Assembly (NCBI GenBank): GCA_051000815.1
Contig: JBPCNX010000037.1
Span: 62,001 to 126,000 of the forward strand
Direction of reading: 5' to 3'
Source of the DNA: PSRF01 sp051000815
GTDB taxonomy: Bacteria; Acidobacteriota; Blastocatellia; Pyrinomonadales; Pyrinomonadaceae
DNA length: 64,000 nucleotides
Below the pieces are notes generated by a model. The model did not search any database and was not told the origin of the DNA. It saw only the letters and a program-made list of their open reading frames with translations. Shown here piece by piece: positions 25,457 to 33,650 of the stretch; position 1 is the first letter of the stretch, and every line of letters starts with the position of its first letter. The translations under genes and the position numbers were made by a program.

Positions 25457-27130
25457 GTGCAACCCGTTATCTCAGCAGCGCGGATGCGTGAGATTGATCG
25501 GCTAACCGTTAGCGACTTTCAAACCCCTTCTCTGCTCTTAATGGAGGCGGCCGCCGAAGCGAGCCTCCAGGCCCTGGCGCAAAGATTTCCTGAAAACCTG
25601 AAAAACAAGAAGGCGCGTATCCTTTGCGGCCCCGGAAACAATGGCGGTGATGGCGCGACGCTGGCACGCACACTGGCGCGCCTCGGAGTCCAAACTGATC
25701 TCATCCTGTTTGGACGAGTTGCGGATACCAGGGGAGACGCGCGGACTAATTTCGAGATCACTCACCGACTCGCCAGTTTTGAAGCGGGATCGAATGTGCG
25801 GCCCGCACCCTTGAGTTTCGTTGAGTGCGCGACAGTTTCAGATTGGGAGGAGATTGCTCGCCCGCGCAAGGCTTACGACATCATCGTCGATGCGCTCTTT
25901 GGCACGGGCCTCACACGTCCGCTCGAGGGTGTCTACCTGCAAGTAGTCCAACACCTCGCGCTCATCAGGAACGCGCGTGAACGTTCAGCGACTGTGCGGC
26001 CGTTCATCGTCTCCCTCGATGTCCCTTCCGGACTAAACGCGGACCTGGGTGACCCCATTGGCGACGCAGTCCAGGCAGATTTGACGGTAACTTTCACAGC
26101 GCCCAAGCCCGCCAATGTCCTTCCTCCAGCGTTTCACCTCTGCGGCGAACTCGTCATTGCCAACATCGGTTCGCCGATTTCCCTGGTGGAAGCTGCGAGA
26201 CCGGATTTGTTCGTGACTGAGGACCAGGATGCTCGCGACTGGTTGGTCGGCACTCGCTACAGTTCAGACTCTTACAAGAACATGCACGGTCATGCGCTGA
26301 TCATTGCGGGCTCGAGAGGCTACATGGGAGCAGCCGCACTTTGCGCTAATGCCGCCATGCGCTCGGGAGCGGGACTCGTAACAATCGCCACGCCGGTATC
26401 GGCGCAGGCTTCGGTCGCTGCTGCAGCGATGCCGGAAGTGATGACTACTGCTTTGGCCGAAACTGATCGCGGTGCGGTTTCTGATGAGGCGATTGACCAT
26501 GTTGGAAGTCTGGTTGCGAAGGTTAACGTTGTCGCCATTGGCCCTGGTCTTTCTGCGGCGGATGCGCGCACGCGCCGGTTTGTTAGAGCTGTCGTTGAAA
26601 ACCGAACAACTCCGGTCGTAATAGACGCCGACGGTCTAAACTGCCTGTCGCCCTGGCCCAGAGATCTTCGCGGCTCAACGGAGTTTCCTATAATCCTGAC
26701 TCCTCATCAGGGTGAAATGTTGCGTTTGCTCGATGCCAAGGAGAAGGTGGCATTGTCCGATCGTGTGGCCGCGGTGCGCGAGTTTGCAGCTAACAACCAC
26801 GTAATCCTGGTTCTCAAGGGCTCGCGCAGTTTAGTGGGCGCTCCTGATGGTCGCGTGTTTGTAAATCCGACTGGAAACGCAGGGCTGGGAACTGCTGGAT
26901 CCGGCGATACACTAACCGGCCTCATTGCAGGTTTCCTGGCCCAGGCCTCCGGAACGTTGAAACAAAATTCCAATGCACTGTCTGCCACGCTTGCCGCGCT
27001 CTACGTGGGCGGACTGGCAGGAGACTTGGCCGCTGCCAAACTTGGAATGCGAACGATGGTAGCGTCCGACATCCAGCAACATTTTGGCGCTGCGATTCGA
27101 CAACTCGACAAGGAAGGTGAGCAACCGTGA
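25457..27130 (+). CDS. nnr: Bifunctional NAD(P)H-hydrate epimerase/ADP-dependent dehydratase
   Basis: 557 aa, GTG start; the opening QPVISAARMREIDRLTV matches the family, and the ATG nine codons later would remove it. N-terminal YjeF_N epimerase (about 1-235) with CGPGNNGGDG; C-terminal ribokinase-like dehydratase (about 250-550) with GSRGYMGAAALCANAAMRSGAG, VIDADGLN and GSGDTLTGLIAGFLAQ. Together they repair hydrated NADH/NADPH: the epimerase interconverts the R and S forms, the dehydratase removes water using ADP. Its 3' end is followed 13 nt later by tsaE, a common pairing. Confidence 0.94.
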   Translation: MQPVISAARMREIDRLTVSDFQTPSLLLMEAAAEASLQALAQRFPENLKNKKARILCGPGNNGGDGATLARTLARLGVQTDLILFGRVADTRGDARTNFEITHRLASFEAGSNVRPAPLSFVECATVSDWEEIARPRKAYDIIVDALFGTGLTRPLEGVYLQVVQHLALIRNARERSATVRPFIVSLDVPSGLNADLGDPIGDAVQADLTVTFTAPKPANVLPPAFHLCGELVIANIGSPISLVEAARPDLFVTEDQDARDWLVGTRYSSDSYKNMHGHALIIAGSRGYMGAAALCANAAMRSGAGLVTIATPVSAQASVAAAAMPEVMTTALAETDRGAVSDEAIDHVGSLVAKVNVVAIGPGLSAADARTRRFVRAVVENRTTPVVIDADGLNCLSPWPRDLRGSTEFPIILTPHQGEMLRLLDAKEKVALSDRVAAVREFAANNHVILVLKGSRSLVGAPDGRVFVNPTGNAGLGTAGSGDTLTGLIAGFLAQASGTLKQNSNALSATLAALYVGGLAGDLAAAKLGMRTMVASDIQQHFGAAIRQLDKEGEQP

Positions 27131-27143
27131 GCAACTACTTCCC

Positions 27144-27602
27144 ATGAATTTAACGGCACAACAAACCCTGCCAACCGGTGAGTGGCTTTCCGGAAGCGTT
27201 GACGAAACTTTCAAACTCGGCGCCCAAATCGGCGAGCAGCTTCGCGGCGGAGAGATCTTTTTGCTCAGCGGGCAACTCGGCGCGGGGAAAACTGTATTCG
27301 TAAAAGGATTAGCAACGGGGTTGGGGATTACGGAGGAAGTAACCAGTCCTTCCTTCACCCTCGTGAATCCCTACCACGGACGTTTGGCGCTCTACCATAT
27401 CGATCTCTATCGTCTGGATGAGGGCGCTGCTGCAGCTCACGCTGTGGATTTGGACGAACTCCTAACAAACGAACAGGTAGTTATTGTAATCGAGTGGGCC
27501 GAACGCCTTGGTCGCTATCCCCTGCCAGACACGATCTGGCGCGTCGGTATCTCCGGCGATGGCGAAGACCCCCGCAAGATCTCGATCAGCGCCGGTACCT
27601 GA
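27144..27602 (+). CDS. tsaE: tRNA threonylcarbamoyladenosine biosynthesis ATPase TsaE
   Basis: 152 aa from the ATG at 27144, chosen because it places the family's SVDETFKLGAQIGEQL about 15 residues in; the frame is open upstream but overlaps nnr. Walker A SGQLGAGKTVF, then KGLATGLGI, VTSPSFTLVNPY, LYHIDLYRLD and the Trp-containing VIEWAERLG. With TsaB, TsaC and TsaD it forms t6A37 on ANN-decoding tRNAs; tsaD is in this window at 32378. Probably co-transcribed with nnr. Confidence 0.93.
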   Translation: MNLTAQQTLPTGEWLSGSVDETFKLGAQIGEQLRGGEIFLLSGQLGAGKTVFVKGLATGLGITEEVTSPSFTLVNPYHGRLALYHIDLYRLDEGAAAAHAVDLDELLTNEQVVIVIEWAERLGRYPLPDTIWRVGISGDGEDPRKISISAGT

Positions 27603-27626
27603 TTCAGTTAAGGTCGAGAGGATCGT

Positions 27627-27768
27627 TACCATTCAATGTCAGAACCGGGGGCGGTGGGGGGCGGGTTGGGGGGGAATTGGAGTGGTGAGGGACTTTCATT
27701 CGTTGTTGGTTGACAGTCGCGCGAATGGACCCGGTCGCTACCGCTCACGGTTCTGACATTGAGTGGTA
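27627..27768. repeat. REP-like inverted pair, one arm G-saturated (G-quadruplex prone)
   Basis: Arms of 21 nt, 27627-27647 and 27748-27768 (CGGTTCTGACATTGAGTGGTA), pair with one mismatch. Beyond the arm the homology continues: the right copy, read on the minus strand, runs GTGAGCGGTAGCGACCGGG, while the left copy has G at most of the differing positions, giving runs of 5, 6, 3 and 7 Gs at 27647-27674, which could fold as a G-quadruplex. A core fragment of the same repeat is at 5250-5270. Lies between tsaE and the bacilliredoxin gene. Confidence 0.78.
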
Positions 27769-27875
27769 CCCCCGAGGTTTGACCAAACTGCACCAGTACC
27801 CGGATCAATCCGCTCCTGCGACATCAGCAGGCCGCGTGTTAGAATTGGTTCAGCAATTTGAAACAGGAGATAAGA

Positions 27876-28316
27876 ATGCCATATCCAGAAATAATGATTC
27901 GGCCGATGCGGGAAGAGTTGACCCGTTTAGGTGTGGAGGAGCTGCGTACGCCGGCTGAGGTTGATCAGACGCTGCAAAGCAACCAGGGAACTGTGATGGT
28001 CGTTGTCAATTCAATCTGCGGCTGTGCGGCAGGCAAAGCGCGCCCCGGAATTGCGCTTGCGCTACAGCACGAGACGAAGCCAAACAAAGTTGCGACGGTA
28101 TTTGCCGGTGCAGATATTGAAGCTACCGAAAAAGCTCGCAGCTATTTCACGGGCTATCCGCCATCTTCGCCATCAATCGCCTTGTTAAAGGAAGGGAAAC
28201 TGGTCTACATGATGCAGCGGCATCAGATTGAAGGCCGGGGGCCAGGGGAGATTGCAGCAGAACTCACTCGCGCTTTCGACGAACATTGTCAGAGTTCTGA
28301 AGCGGTGGCCGGCTAA
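27876..28316 (+). CDS. BrxA/BrxB family bacilliredoxin
   Basis: 146 aa; ATG at 27876 follows CAGGAGATAAGA. The family opening PYPEIMIRPMREELTRLGVEEL is clear and the redox site is CGC in NSICGCAAGKARPG, thioredoxin-like fold. Known members in Bacillus remove bacillithiol from mixed disulfides. Whether this organism makes bacillithiol or another thiol cannot be told here. Single gene, closed by a strong terminator at 28349. Confidence 0.92.
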   Translation: MPYPEIMIRPMREELTRLGVEELRTPAEVDQTLQSNQGTVMVVVNSICGCAAGKARPGIALALQHETKPNKVATVFAGADIEATEKARSYFTGYPPSSPSIALLKEGKLVYMMQRHQIEGRGPGEIAAELTRAFDEHCQSSEAVAG

Positions 28317-28348
28317 CTGAAGGGTTCGAATCCGGACGAAGTATTCCG

Positions 28349-28381
28349 AATAGCCCGGGAATTCTTTCCCGGGCTATTTTC
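28349..28381. terminator. Strong bidirectional terminator
   Basis: A perfect 13-bp stem AATAGCCCGGGAA / TTCCCGGGCTATT (28349-28361 with 28366-28378) with a 4-nt loop and a T-rich tail, between two convergent genes. Confidence 0.93.
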
Positions 28382-28784
28382 ATTTTGCCTTCCCCGGATC
28401 GAGGATTTTCACCGTGTCGGCATGTGCCAGGACCGCGTCAGGAGAATTTTGGAGCGCCGCAAAATACTTTTGTTGAAACTCGCTGCCAGTTTCTAAGGGC
28501 ACAATTAAATTGCGCGCCTGCTTGACCACCGAATCCGTATCATCCTCAGTCGGTGTCTCATCTGCATCCAGCATCTCGTCGATTCGTACCACTAATTCCG
28601 AGACGCTATGAAGCCAGGCGAACCAGGGGTCGTTCATCACCAGTCGAAGCATTTCATAACTGTTATCCACACGATCATGCAGTCGCTCATACGTTTCCCT
28701 TTCGTAGTCAAGCAATGTCTTATGAAGGTGAAGCAAAGACAACCTGACTTCTCGTAACCTTTCAGCAGAATTCCTGGAACCCAT
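28380..28784 (-). CDS. Hypothetical helical protein, 134 aa
   Basis: Start ATG at 28784 has an excellent site (AAAAGGAGATTGCG); the frame upstream is repeat sequence. The protein is mainly alpha-helical (AERLREVRLSLLHLHKTLLDYERETYERLH, then PWFAWLHSVSELVVRIDEMLD) with a short C-terminal tail. It looks like the small helical proteins often labelled hypothetical in Acidobacteriota. No motif gives a function. Its own terminator is shared with the bacilliredoxin gene. Confidence 0.75.
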   Translation of the reverse strand: MGSRNSAERLREVRLSLLHLHKTLLDYERETYERLHDRVDNSYEMLRLVMNDPWFAWLHSVSELVVRIDEMLDADETPTEDDTDSVVKQARNLIVPLETGSEFQQKYFAALQNSPDAVLAHADTVKILDPGKAK

Positions 28785-29244
28785 CGCAATCTCCTTTTGG
28801 CCGCTCTGGACGATCTTTAGACGCTCAACGTTAGGATACCAAACCTCGTTATTCAAGTGCGCAACCGGCGACTGCCTAGAAGTCGGACGTTGGCGTAGCT
28901 TCGGCTTTGCCGCCGGATGTGAGGCGGTGGCTATGCCCCGCCGACAGCGGCCAGATTCATTTCTGGGCTGTGCCCTGGTTCGGGCTTTGCCCCTCTGGTT
29001 CTTGGGCCAAAGGCCGCACGAGGGGCTTAGCCCAAATGTAAAAATCACACGTATGGCGGGGCACAGCCACCGCCTCACATCCGGCGGCAAAGCCGAACCT
29101 GACATGACAAATAACTTTTGAGGCAGAGCCTTGCCGGACGTTAAAAGCGCTGACAAGTCAGCCGACTCCAAAGTGTTGGTACATTTTGAGAACAGAGTTT
29201 GCCCTCTGCTGACGCTTCAACTCGCTATGCTATGATCCCCCGCG
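28785..29244. other. Intergenic region dominated by a 198-bp palindrome
   Basis: 460 bases between a minus-strand gene and recG. 28900-29097 is the palindrome listed next; the rest shows no gene or clear promoter. The word CGGACGTT occurs on both sides (28884 and 29134), perhaps marking outer ends of the element. Confidence 0.6.
28900..29097. repeat. Large palindromic element with 43-bp arms
   Basis: Arms 28900-28942 and 29055-29097 are inverted copies with a single mismatch in 43 nt. Inside there is a second, shorter inverted pair (GGGCTTTGCCCCTC near 28989 with GAGGGGCTTAGCCC near 29020). The whole could fold as one long cruciform or hairpin. No protein is encoded. It looks like a MITE-like or REP/BIME-like mobile element. 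Confidence 0.88.
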
Positions 29245-31545
29245 ATGCCACCCCCTCTCAGCCTCGAGACTCCAGTCAAAGAGCTTTACAAGTACAGAGT
29301 GGCGCGCTTAGGGCAGGCAACCTCGCAGAAGCTCGCCGCGAGCCTGGCCGGCTTCGCAAGTCGCACGAAAGCAGTGGAAGCTACCGTCGAGGACCTGCTG
29401 TCTTACCTTCCGATGCGCTACGAGGATCGTTCGAATCTCACGACGATTCATGATCTCGAGGACGGCATGGAAGCTTCACTTGAACTTTACGCGAAAGTTG
29501 CGGGTGGATATCAGGTAGGGAAAACACGAGGTTATGGAAAGCCACGGCTCTTCATCTTTGAAGTTTCGGCAACGGATAAGCGGCAGAGCGGCCGGCCGGT
29601 GGTTGTCTGGTGGTTTGTCTCCGGCGTGCACGCGCACGACATCATAAACTACTACACGAAAAGACTAACGCGCGGGGGGCGGTTCATCACTTTCGGCAAA
29701 TGGGAATGGGATGAACGTCGTCGAACCTATGCGCTCCGACTCAACAAGCCCGGGGATGAACTTGAAATGCTGTCGCCTGCGGAGGGCTTCGGCAAAGTGA
29801 CAACAGGAAGCGAAATCGAGCCTGATCTTGCGGCGAAGGACGATGCCGCGGATGAGACAAATGATCCCACGCTTGCCGCCATTCACGTCGGTCGTCGCGT
29901 GCCCATCTATCGGAAGCTTGGAGATCTTCCTTCGAAACGGCTAAGGGAAATTATTCACTCCGTGCTCGAGTCGCTCTCCGACAAGGACTTCAAGGAGGAG
30001 TTTCCCGCGGAGTTGCGGCAACGACAAAAACTCCTCGGCCGCGCGCCTGCGTTCCGTCAAATCCACTTTCCACCGGAAGACATTTCGCTTGATCACTATC
30101 TGTTATCACGCAGCCCGGCGCATCGCCGATTAATTTTTGAAGACTTTTTCTGGGTCACGTTGGGACTCGCCTTGAAGCGCGGCCAGCGCATCCGCGAGCG
30201 CAAAGGCGCTACCATCAGGATCGACACGCAGGTAAAAGAGAAGATCGCTTCGATACTGCCTTTCAAACTCACCAATGCACAACGTCGTGTGGTGAAACAG
30301 ATATTCGCCGACGCGCAGTCCGATGCACCAATGAACCGGCTGCTCCAGGGTGATGTCGGTAGCGGCAAGACAATCGTCGCTTTGATCGCGATGCTGGCAA
30401 CGATGGAAAACGGCTATCAGACCGCGCTGATGGCGCCCACTGAGATCCTGGCCGAACAACACGCTCGTAACATTAAGAGGCTGTTGGCGCGAACACCGTA
30501 TCGCGTAGAGCTGCTTACCGGTTCACTCCGCGCCGCGGAAAAGAAGCGATTGCAAGCTGACCTCAAAGCAGGTGCGATAAACGCCTGCATCGGTACACAC
30601 GCCCTGGTTCAGGAATCAGTTTCTTTCAAGAGGTTGGGGTTGGCCGTCATTGACGAGCAACACCGGTTTGGCGTGATGCAACGCGCCGCATTGCGAGCTC
30701 GCGGATTCAATCCTGACGTGCTGGTGATGACCGCGACACCAATTCCCCGTTCACTCGCGATGACCATCTATGGAGATCTCGATGTATCGGTAATCGATGA
30801 GCTGCCGCCCGGCAGAACTCCAATTGAGACCAAAGTCTTCGGCGAGGATCAGCGCCAGGAAGTAAAGCGATTGATTGCACGCGAGGTGAAGGCAGGTCGA
30901 CAGGCGTACGTGGTTTACCCGCTCGTTGAGGAATCAGAAAAGATGGACCTCCGCGATGCGACAAAAAGGTTTGAGTATTTGCGAGACGTAGTGTTTCCCA
31001 GATTCAAGGTTGGTTTGATCCACGGGAAGTTAAAGACAGCGGAAAAGGACGACGTGATGCGGCGCTTTATCGCCGGCGACATACAAATTCTGGTTTCCAC
31101 CACAGTGATCGAAGTGGGCGTGGACGTGCCTAATGCGTCTTTGATGGTGGTCGAACACGCCGAGCGTTTTGGATTATCTCAACTTCATCAATTGCGCGGA
31201 CGCGTCGGACGCGGCGCCGACAAGAGCTATTGCCTGCTCCTGACTTCAGACAAGAAAACAATCGTGGCCACGGAACGCCTGGGGATCATGGAACAGACGA
31301 GCGATGGATTTGTGATCGCCGAAAAGGATCTGGAGCTTCGCGGAGCCGGTGAACTTCTGGGTACAAAACAGTCTGGACTGCCCGAGTTTCGTGCCGCCAA
31401 TCTGGTTCGTGATCAGCAAATTCTCGAGCAGGCGCGCAAAGAGGCGGAGTTTTATTTAACGAAGCGTGAGCGGTCAGCCGACACCAAGAAGATGATCCAG
31501 CGGGTTCGAGAAGACAGAAGATTCGGCCTTGCGGCTGTGGGATAA
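29245..31545 (+). CDS. recG: ATP-dependent DNA helicase RecG
   Basis: 766 aa, ATG start. N-terminal wedge/OB domain (about 30-200, including SYLPMRYEDRSN), helicase motor with Walker A GDVGSGKTIVA, DEQH box in VIDEQHRFGV, TATPIPRSLAMT, and motif VI QLRGRVGRGADKSYC; the C-terminal TRG region (LELRGAGELLGTKQSGLPEF) is intact. It remodels stalled replication forks and Holliday junctions. The N-terminal part carries an acidic insertion (about 190-215). First gene of a plus-strand run with rsmD and tsaD. Confidence 0.96.
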   Translation: MPPPLSLETPVKELYKYRVARLGQATSQKLAASLAGFASRTKAVEATVEDLLSYLPMRYEDRSNLTTIHDLEDGMEASLELYAKVAGGYQVGKTRGYGKPRLFIFEVSATDKRQSGRPVVVWWFVSGVHAHDIINYYTKRLTRGGRFITFGKWEWDERRRTYALRLNKPGDELEMLSPAEGFGKVTTGSEIEPDLAAKDDAADETNDPTLAAIHVGRRVPIYRKLGDLPSKRLREIIHSVLESLSDKDFKEEFPAELRQRQKLLGRAPAFRQIHFPPEDISLDHYLLSRSPAHRRLIFEDFFWVTLGLALKRGQRIRERKGATIRIDTQVKEKIASILPFKLTNAQRRVVKQIFADAQSDAPMNRLLQGDVGSGKTIVALIAMLATMENGYQTALMAPTEILAEQHARNIKRLLARTPYRVELLTGSLRAAEKKRLQADLKAGAINACIGTHALVQESVSFKRLGLAVIDEQHRFGVMQRAALRARGFNPDVLVMTATPIPRSLAMTIYGDLDVSVIDELPPGRTPIETKVFGEDQRQEVKRLIAREVKAGRQAYVVYPLVEESEKMDLRDATKRFEYLRDVVFPRFKVGLIHGKLKTAEKDDVMRRFIAGDIQILVSTTVIEVGVDVPNASLMVVEHAERFGLSQLHQLRGRVGRGADKSYCLLLTSDKKTIVATERLGIMEQTSDGFVIAEKDLELRGAGELLGTKQSGLPEFRAANLVRDQQILEQARKEAEFYLTKRERSADTKKMIQRVREDRRFGLAAVG

Positions 31546-31548
31546 GAA

Positions 31549-31700
31549 TCGGTTTCGGGTTCCGGGTTCAGCGTTAGGGGCTGATGCAGAGTGGGACTGA
31601 GGACTTATGAGTTTAGCTTACGATCCGAAAGGTCACTGTTGAAAGTCTTCGCGCCGAGGAAGAACTCGAAACTCGGAACTCGAAACTCGAAACTCGGAAG
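31549..31700. repeat. Inverted pair of RAACYCG heptamer arrays
   Basis: Left arm 31549-31571 (GGTTTCG, GGTTCCG, GGTTCAG) and right arm 31662-31700 (GAACTCG, AAACTCG, GAACTCG, AAACTCG, AAACTCG) are the same 7-nt word in opposite orientation. The right arm runs into GGAAGG two bases before the rsmD start, so the array edge supplies the ribosome-binding site. Confidence 0.85.
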
Positions 31701-31702
31701 GT

Positions 31703-32257
31703 ATGCGCATCATCGCCGGAAAATATAGAGGGCGCAACCTTAAGAGTCCGCCGTCAATGCAGGTGCGGCCGACTTCAGATCGCCTGCGCGAAACGCTTTT
31801 CAACGTAATCGCACCGCGAATTGAGGCTGCTCGCTTGCTAGACCTTTGCGCGGGGTCGGGGGCTGTTGGAATTGAGGCTCTCTCGCGTAATGCTGCCCAT
31901 GTAACTTTCGTCGACCGTTCACGGAAAATGACCGGGCTAATTAAAGCCAACCTGGAACTCTGTGGCATTTCGAAAGATGAGAGTGGGGTTGTGCAGTCTG
32001 CTGCGGCTGAGTTTCTACGCCACGCAAAAAAGCGCCAACTTGAACCATGGGACCTGGTCTTCTTCGATCCACCTTATGCCGAAGACTATTTGGCGGTGCT
32101 TGAAGTACTTGGTTCCAAGACCGACGGCCTTGTTAATAAGGATGGATTGGTAATTGTGGAACATCATCATAAGAATCAGCTCCCAGATGAGATTGGAAGT
32201 CTCCAGCGCACGAGGCTTCTGAAGCAGGGCGACTCCTCGCTGAGTTTCTATGCTTGA
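31703..32257 (+). CDS. rsmD: 16S rRNA (guanine(966)-N2)-methyltransferase RsmD
   Basis: 184 aa; ATG preceded by GGAAGGT, the end of a heptamer array. Rossmann methyltransferase: MRIIAGKYRGRNL opening, RPTSDRLRETLFNVI, SAM loop LDLCAGSGAVGIEAL, and catalytic DPPY in VFFDPPYAEDY. It methylates G966 of 16S rRNA during 30S assembly. The stop codon abuts the next TTGGACN repeat at 32258. Confidence 0.95.
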   Translation: MRIIAGKYRGRNLKSPPSMQVRPTSDRLRETLFNVIAPRIEAARLLDLCAGSGAVGIEALSRNAAHVTFVDRSRKMTGLIKANLELCGISKDESGVVQSAAAEFLRHAKKRQLEPWDLVFFDPPYAEDYLAVLEVLGSKTDGLVNKDGLVIVEHHHKNQLPDEIGSLQRTRLLKQGDSSLSFYA

Positions 32258-32333
32258 GTCCAAAGTCCAACGTCCAAGGCCCAAGGTCCGTGAGCTGATG
32301 AAGACATTGGGCATTGGACGTTGGACTTTGGAC
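32258..32333. repeat. Inverted pair of TTGGACN heptamer arrays
   Basis: Left arm begins at the base after the rsmD stop (GTCCAAA, GTCCAAC, GTCCAAG, GCCCAAG), right arm 32303-32333 (CATTGGG, CATTGGACG, TTGGACT, TTGGAC). Loop of about 20 nt. Same family as 1032-1115 and 59011-59086. Confidence 0.9.
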
Positions 32334-32377
32334 CCTTCCGATCCCTGACAATTAAGGCGAGATGATAGAATTCTTTG

Positions 32378-33454
32378 ATGCTCGTTCTCGGGATTGAAAC
32401 CTCTTGCGATGAGACCGCGGCGGCCATTGTCCGCGATGGCCGCGAAATCGTGTCCTCCGTCATCTCTTCACAGATTGAACTGCATAAACGCTTCGGCGGT
32501 GTGGTTCCGGAGTTGGCGTCGCGCGAGCACCTCAACAAGATCGTACCGATTGTTCGAGAGGCCTTCGCGCGAGCTCAGATTAGTATGGGAGACATCGACG
32601 GAATAGCAGTCACTGCCGGGCCCGGGTTAGTCGGTTCGCTTGTTGTCGGAGTTTCTTACGCGAAAGCGGTGGCCTTCGCGCTCGACAAGCCGATTGTCGG
32701 AGTCAATCATATCGAAGGTCACATCTATTCCGTGGCTTTCGAAAATCCTCCCGTTGAATATCCAGCCCTGGCTCTTGTCGTCTCAGGAGGCCACACCAAC
32801 ATTTTTTATCTGCCGGAGGCGAACAAGTACAAAATCGTATCGCGCACGCGTGATGATGCGGCGGGTGAGGCGTTTGACAAAGTCGCTCGTTTGCTTGGTC
32901 TGGGTTATCCCGGCGGCCCAATCATCGAACGGCTCGCGCGTGAGGGCAATCCGAAAGCGGTGAAGCTCGCTATTCCTCGCATGGGTGACGGCCTGCCCGA
33001 TTTTAGTTTCAGCGGCTTGAAGACAGCCATTTCAAAATATGTGCGTGAAACTGGGCTGGGACCAGTTAGCAATGGCGAAGAGCCGTCACAAGTGATCAAA
33101 GATTTGGCCGCGAGCTTTCAGAGTGTTGTGGTGCGATCACTGGTGGGAACCCTGGAGCGGGTGGCCGACGAATATCCGCCCAGGACACTGATTGTGGCTG
33201 GGGGCGTCGCCTGCAACAACGCTTTGCGAGCTGCTTCGCAGGAAGCTGCAACACAAATCGGCGCTCCTGTTTACTTCCCTTGCCCTCATCTGTCGACTGA
33301 TAACGCCGCGATGATTGCGGCCGCGGGCACGGTAAAGCTAAAAGCCGGCGAACGTGCTGACCTGGATCTAAATGCCGATGTATCCCTCCGCCTGCAAAAC
33401 ATCGATCTTGAAGATGAAGCGCGCAAACGGGCTGGTGCGCGTTATCGGCTCTAG
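32378..33454 (+). CDS. tsaD: tRNA N6-adenosine threonylcarbamoyltransferase TsaD
   Basis: 358 aa from the ATG at 32378 (MLVLGIETSCDETAAAIV). ASKHA ATPase fold; metal-binding histidines in VNHIEGHIYSV, the GGHTNIFYL loop, AGEAFDKVARLLGLGYPGGP and the C-terminal GGVACNNALR. It transfers the threonylcarbamoyl group onto A37 of tRNAs reading ANN codons, together with TsaB/TsaE. Follows rsmD with the heptamer repeat in between. Confidence 0.96.
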   Translation: MLVLGIETSCDETAAAIVRDGREIVSSVISSQIELHKRFGGVVPELASREHLNKIVPIVREAFARAQISMGDIDGIAVTAGPGLVGSLVVGVSYAKAVAFALDKPIVGVNHIEGHIYSVAFENPPVEYPALALVVSGGHTNIFYLPEANKYKIVSRTRDDAAGEAFDKVARLLGLGYPGGPIIERLAREGNPKAVKLAIPRMGDGLPDFSFSGLKTAISKYVRETGLGPVSNGEEPSQVIKDLAASFQSVVVRSLVGTLERVADEYPPRTLIVAGGVACNNALRAASQEAATQIGAPVYFPCPHLSTDNAAMIAAAGTVKLKAGERADLDLNADVSLRLQNIDLEDEARKRAGARYRL

Positions 33455-33499
33455 GAATCAGAACTTTCACGAAGGCGCATTCCAAAGCAGAAACACTTC

Positions 33500-33613
33500 G
33501 CCGCGATTAAACGCGGAACAAGCAGATTAGGAATCATACTGCTTCCAATCCTCGCTCATCCGCGGCCTCAGTTTCTGCCGAGTGTCTCCTGCCTACTGCC
33601 TCCTGCCTTCTGA
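33500..33613. repeat. CGCGGATT palindrome and TGCCTCC heptamer array
   Basis: 33500-33566 contains CCGCGATTAAACGCGG-like words facing CTCATCCGCGG, a degenerate relative of the palindrome at 3729-3810. Immediately after, 33586-33613 is a heptamer run (CTCCTGC, CTACTGC, CTCCTGC, CTTCTGA). Both lie between tsaD and the YARHG pseudogene, which converge. Confidence 0.65.
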
Positions 33614-33650
33614 TTCGGGGGTCTCGACACGCGAGACCGGGTGGGTCCTA

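Noticed and set aside
25276..25491. 71-codon plus-strand frame between murJ and nnr
   Set aside because: It runs through the terminator and both heptamer arms; no family similarity.
27084..27143. Earlier TTG start for tsaE overlapping nnr
   Set aside because: The residues upstream of the ATG at 27144 do not fit TsaE.
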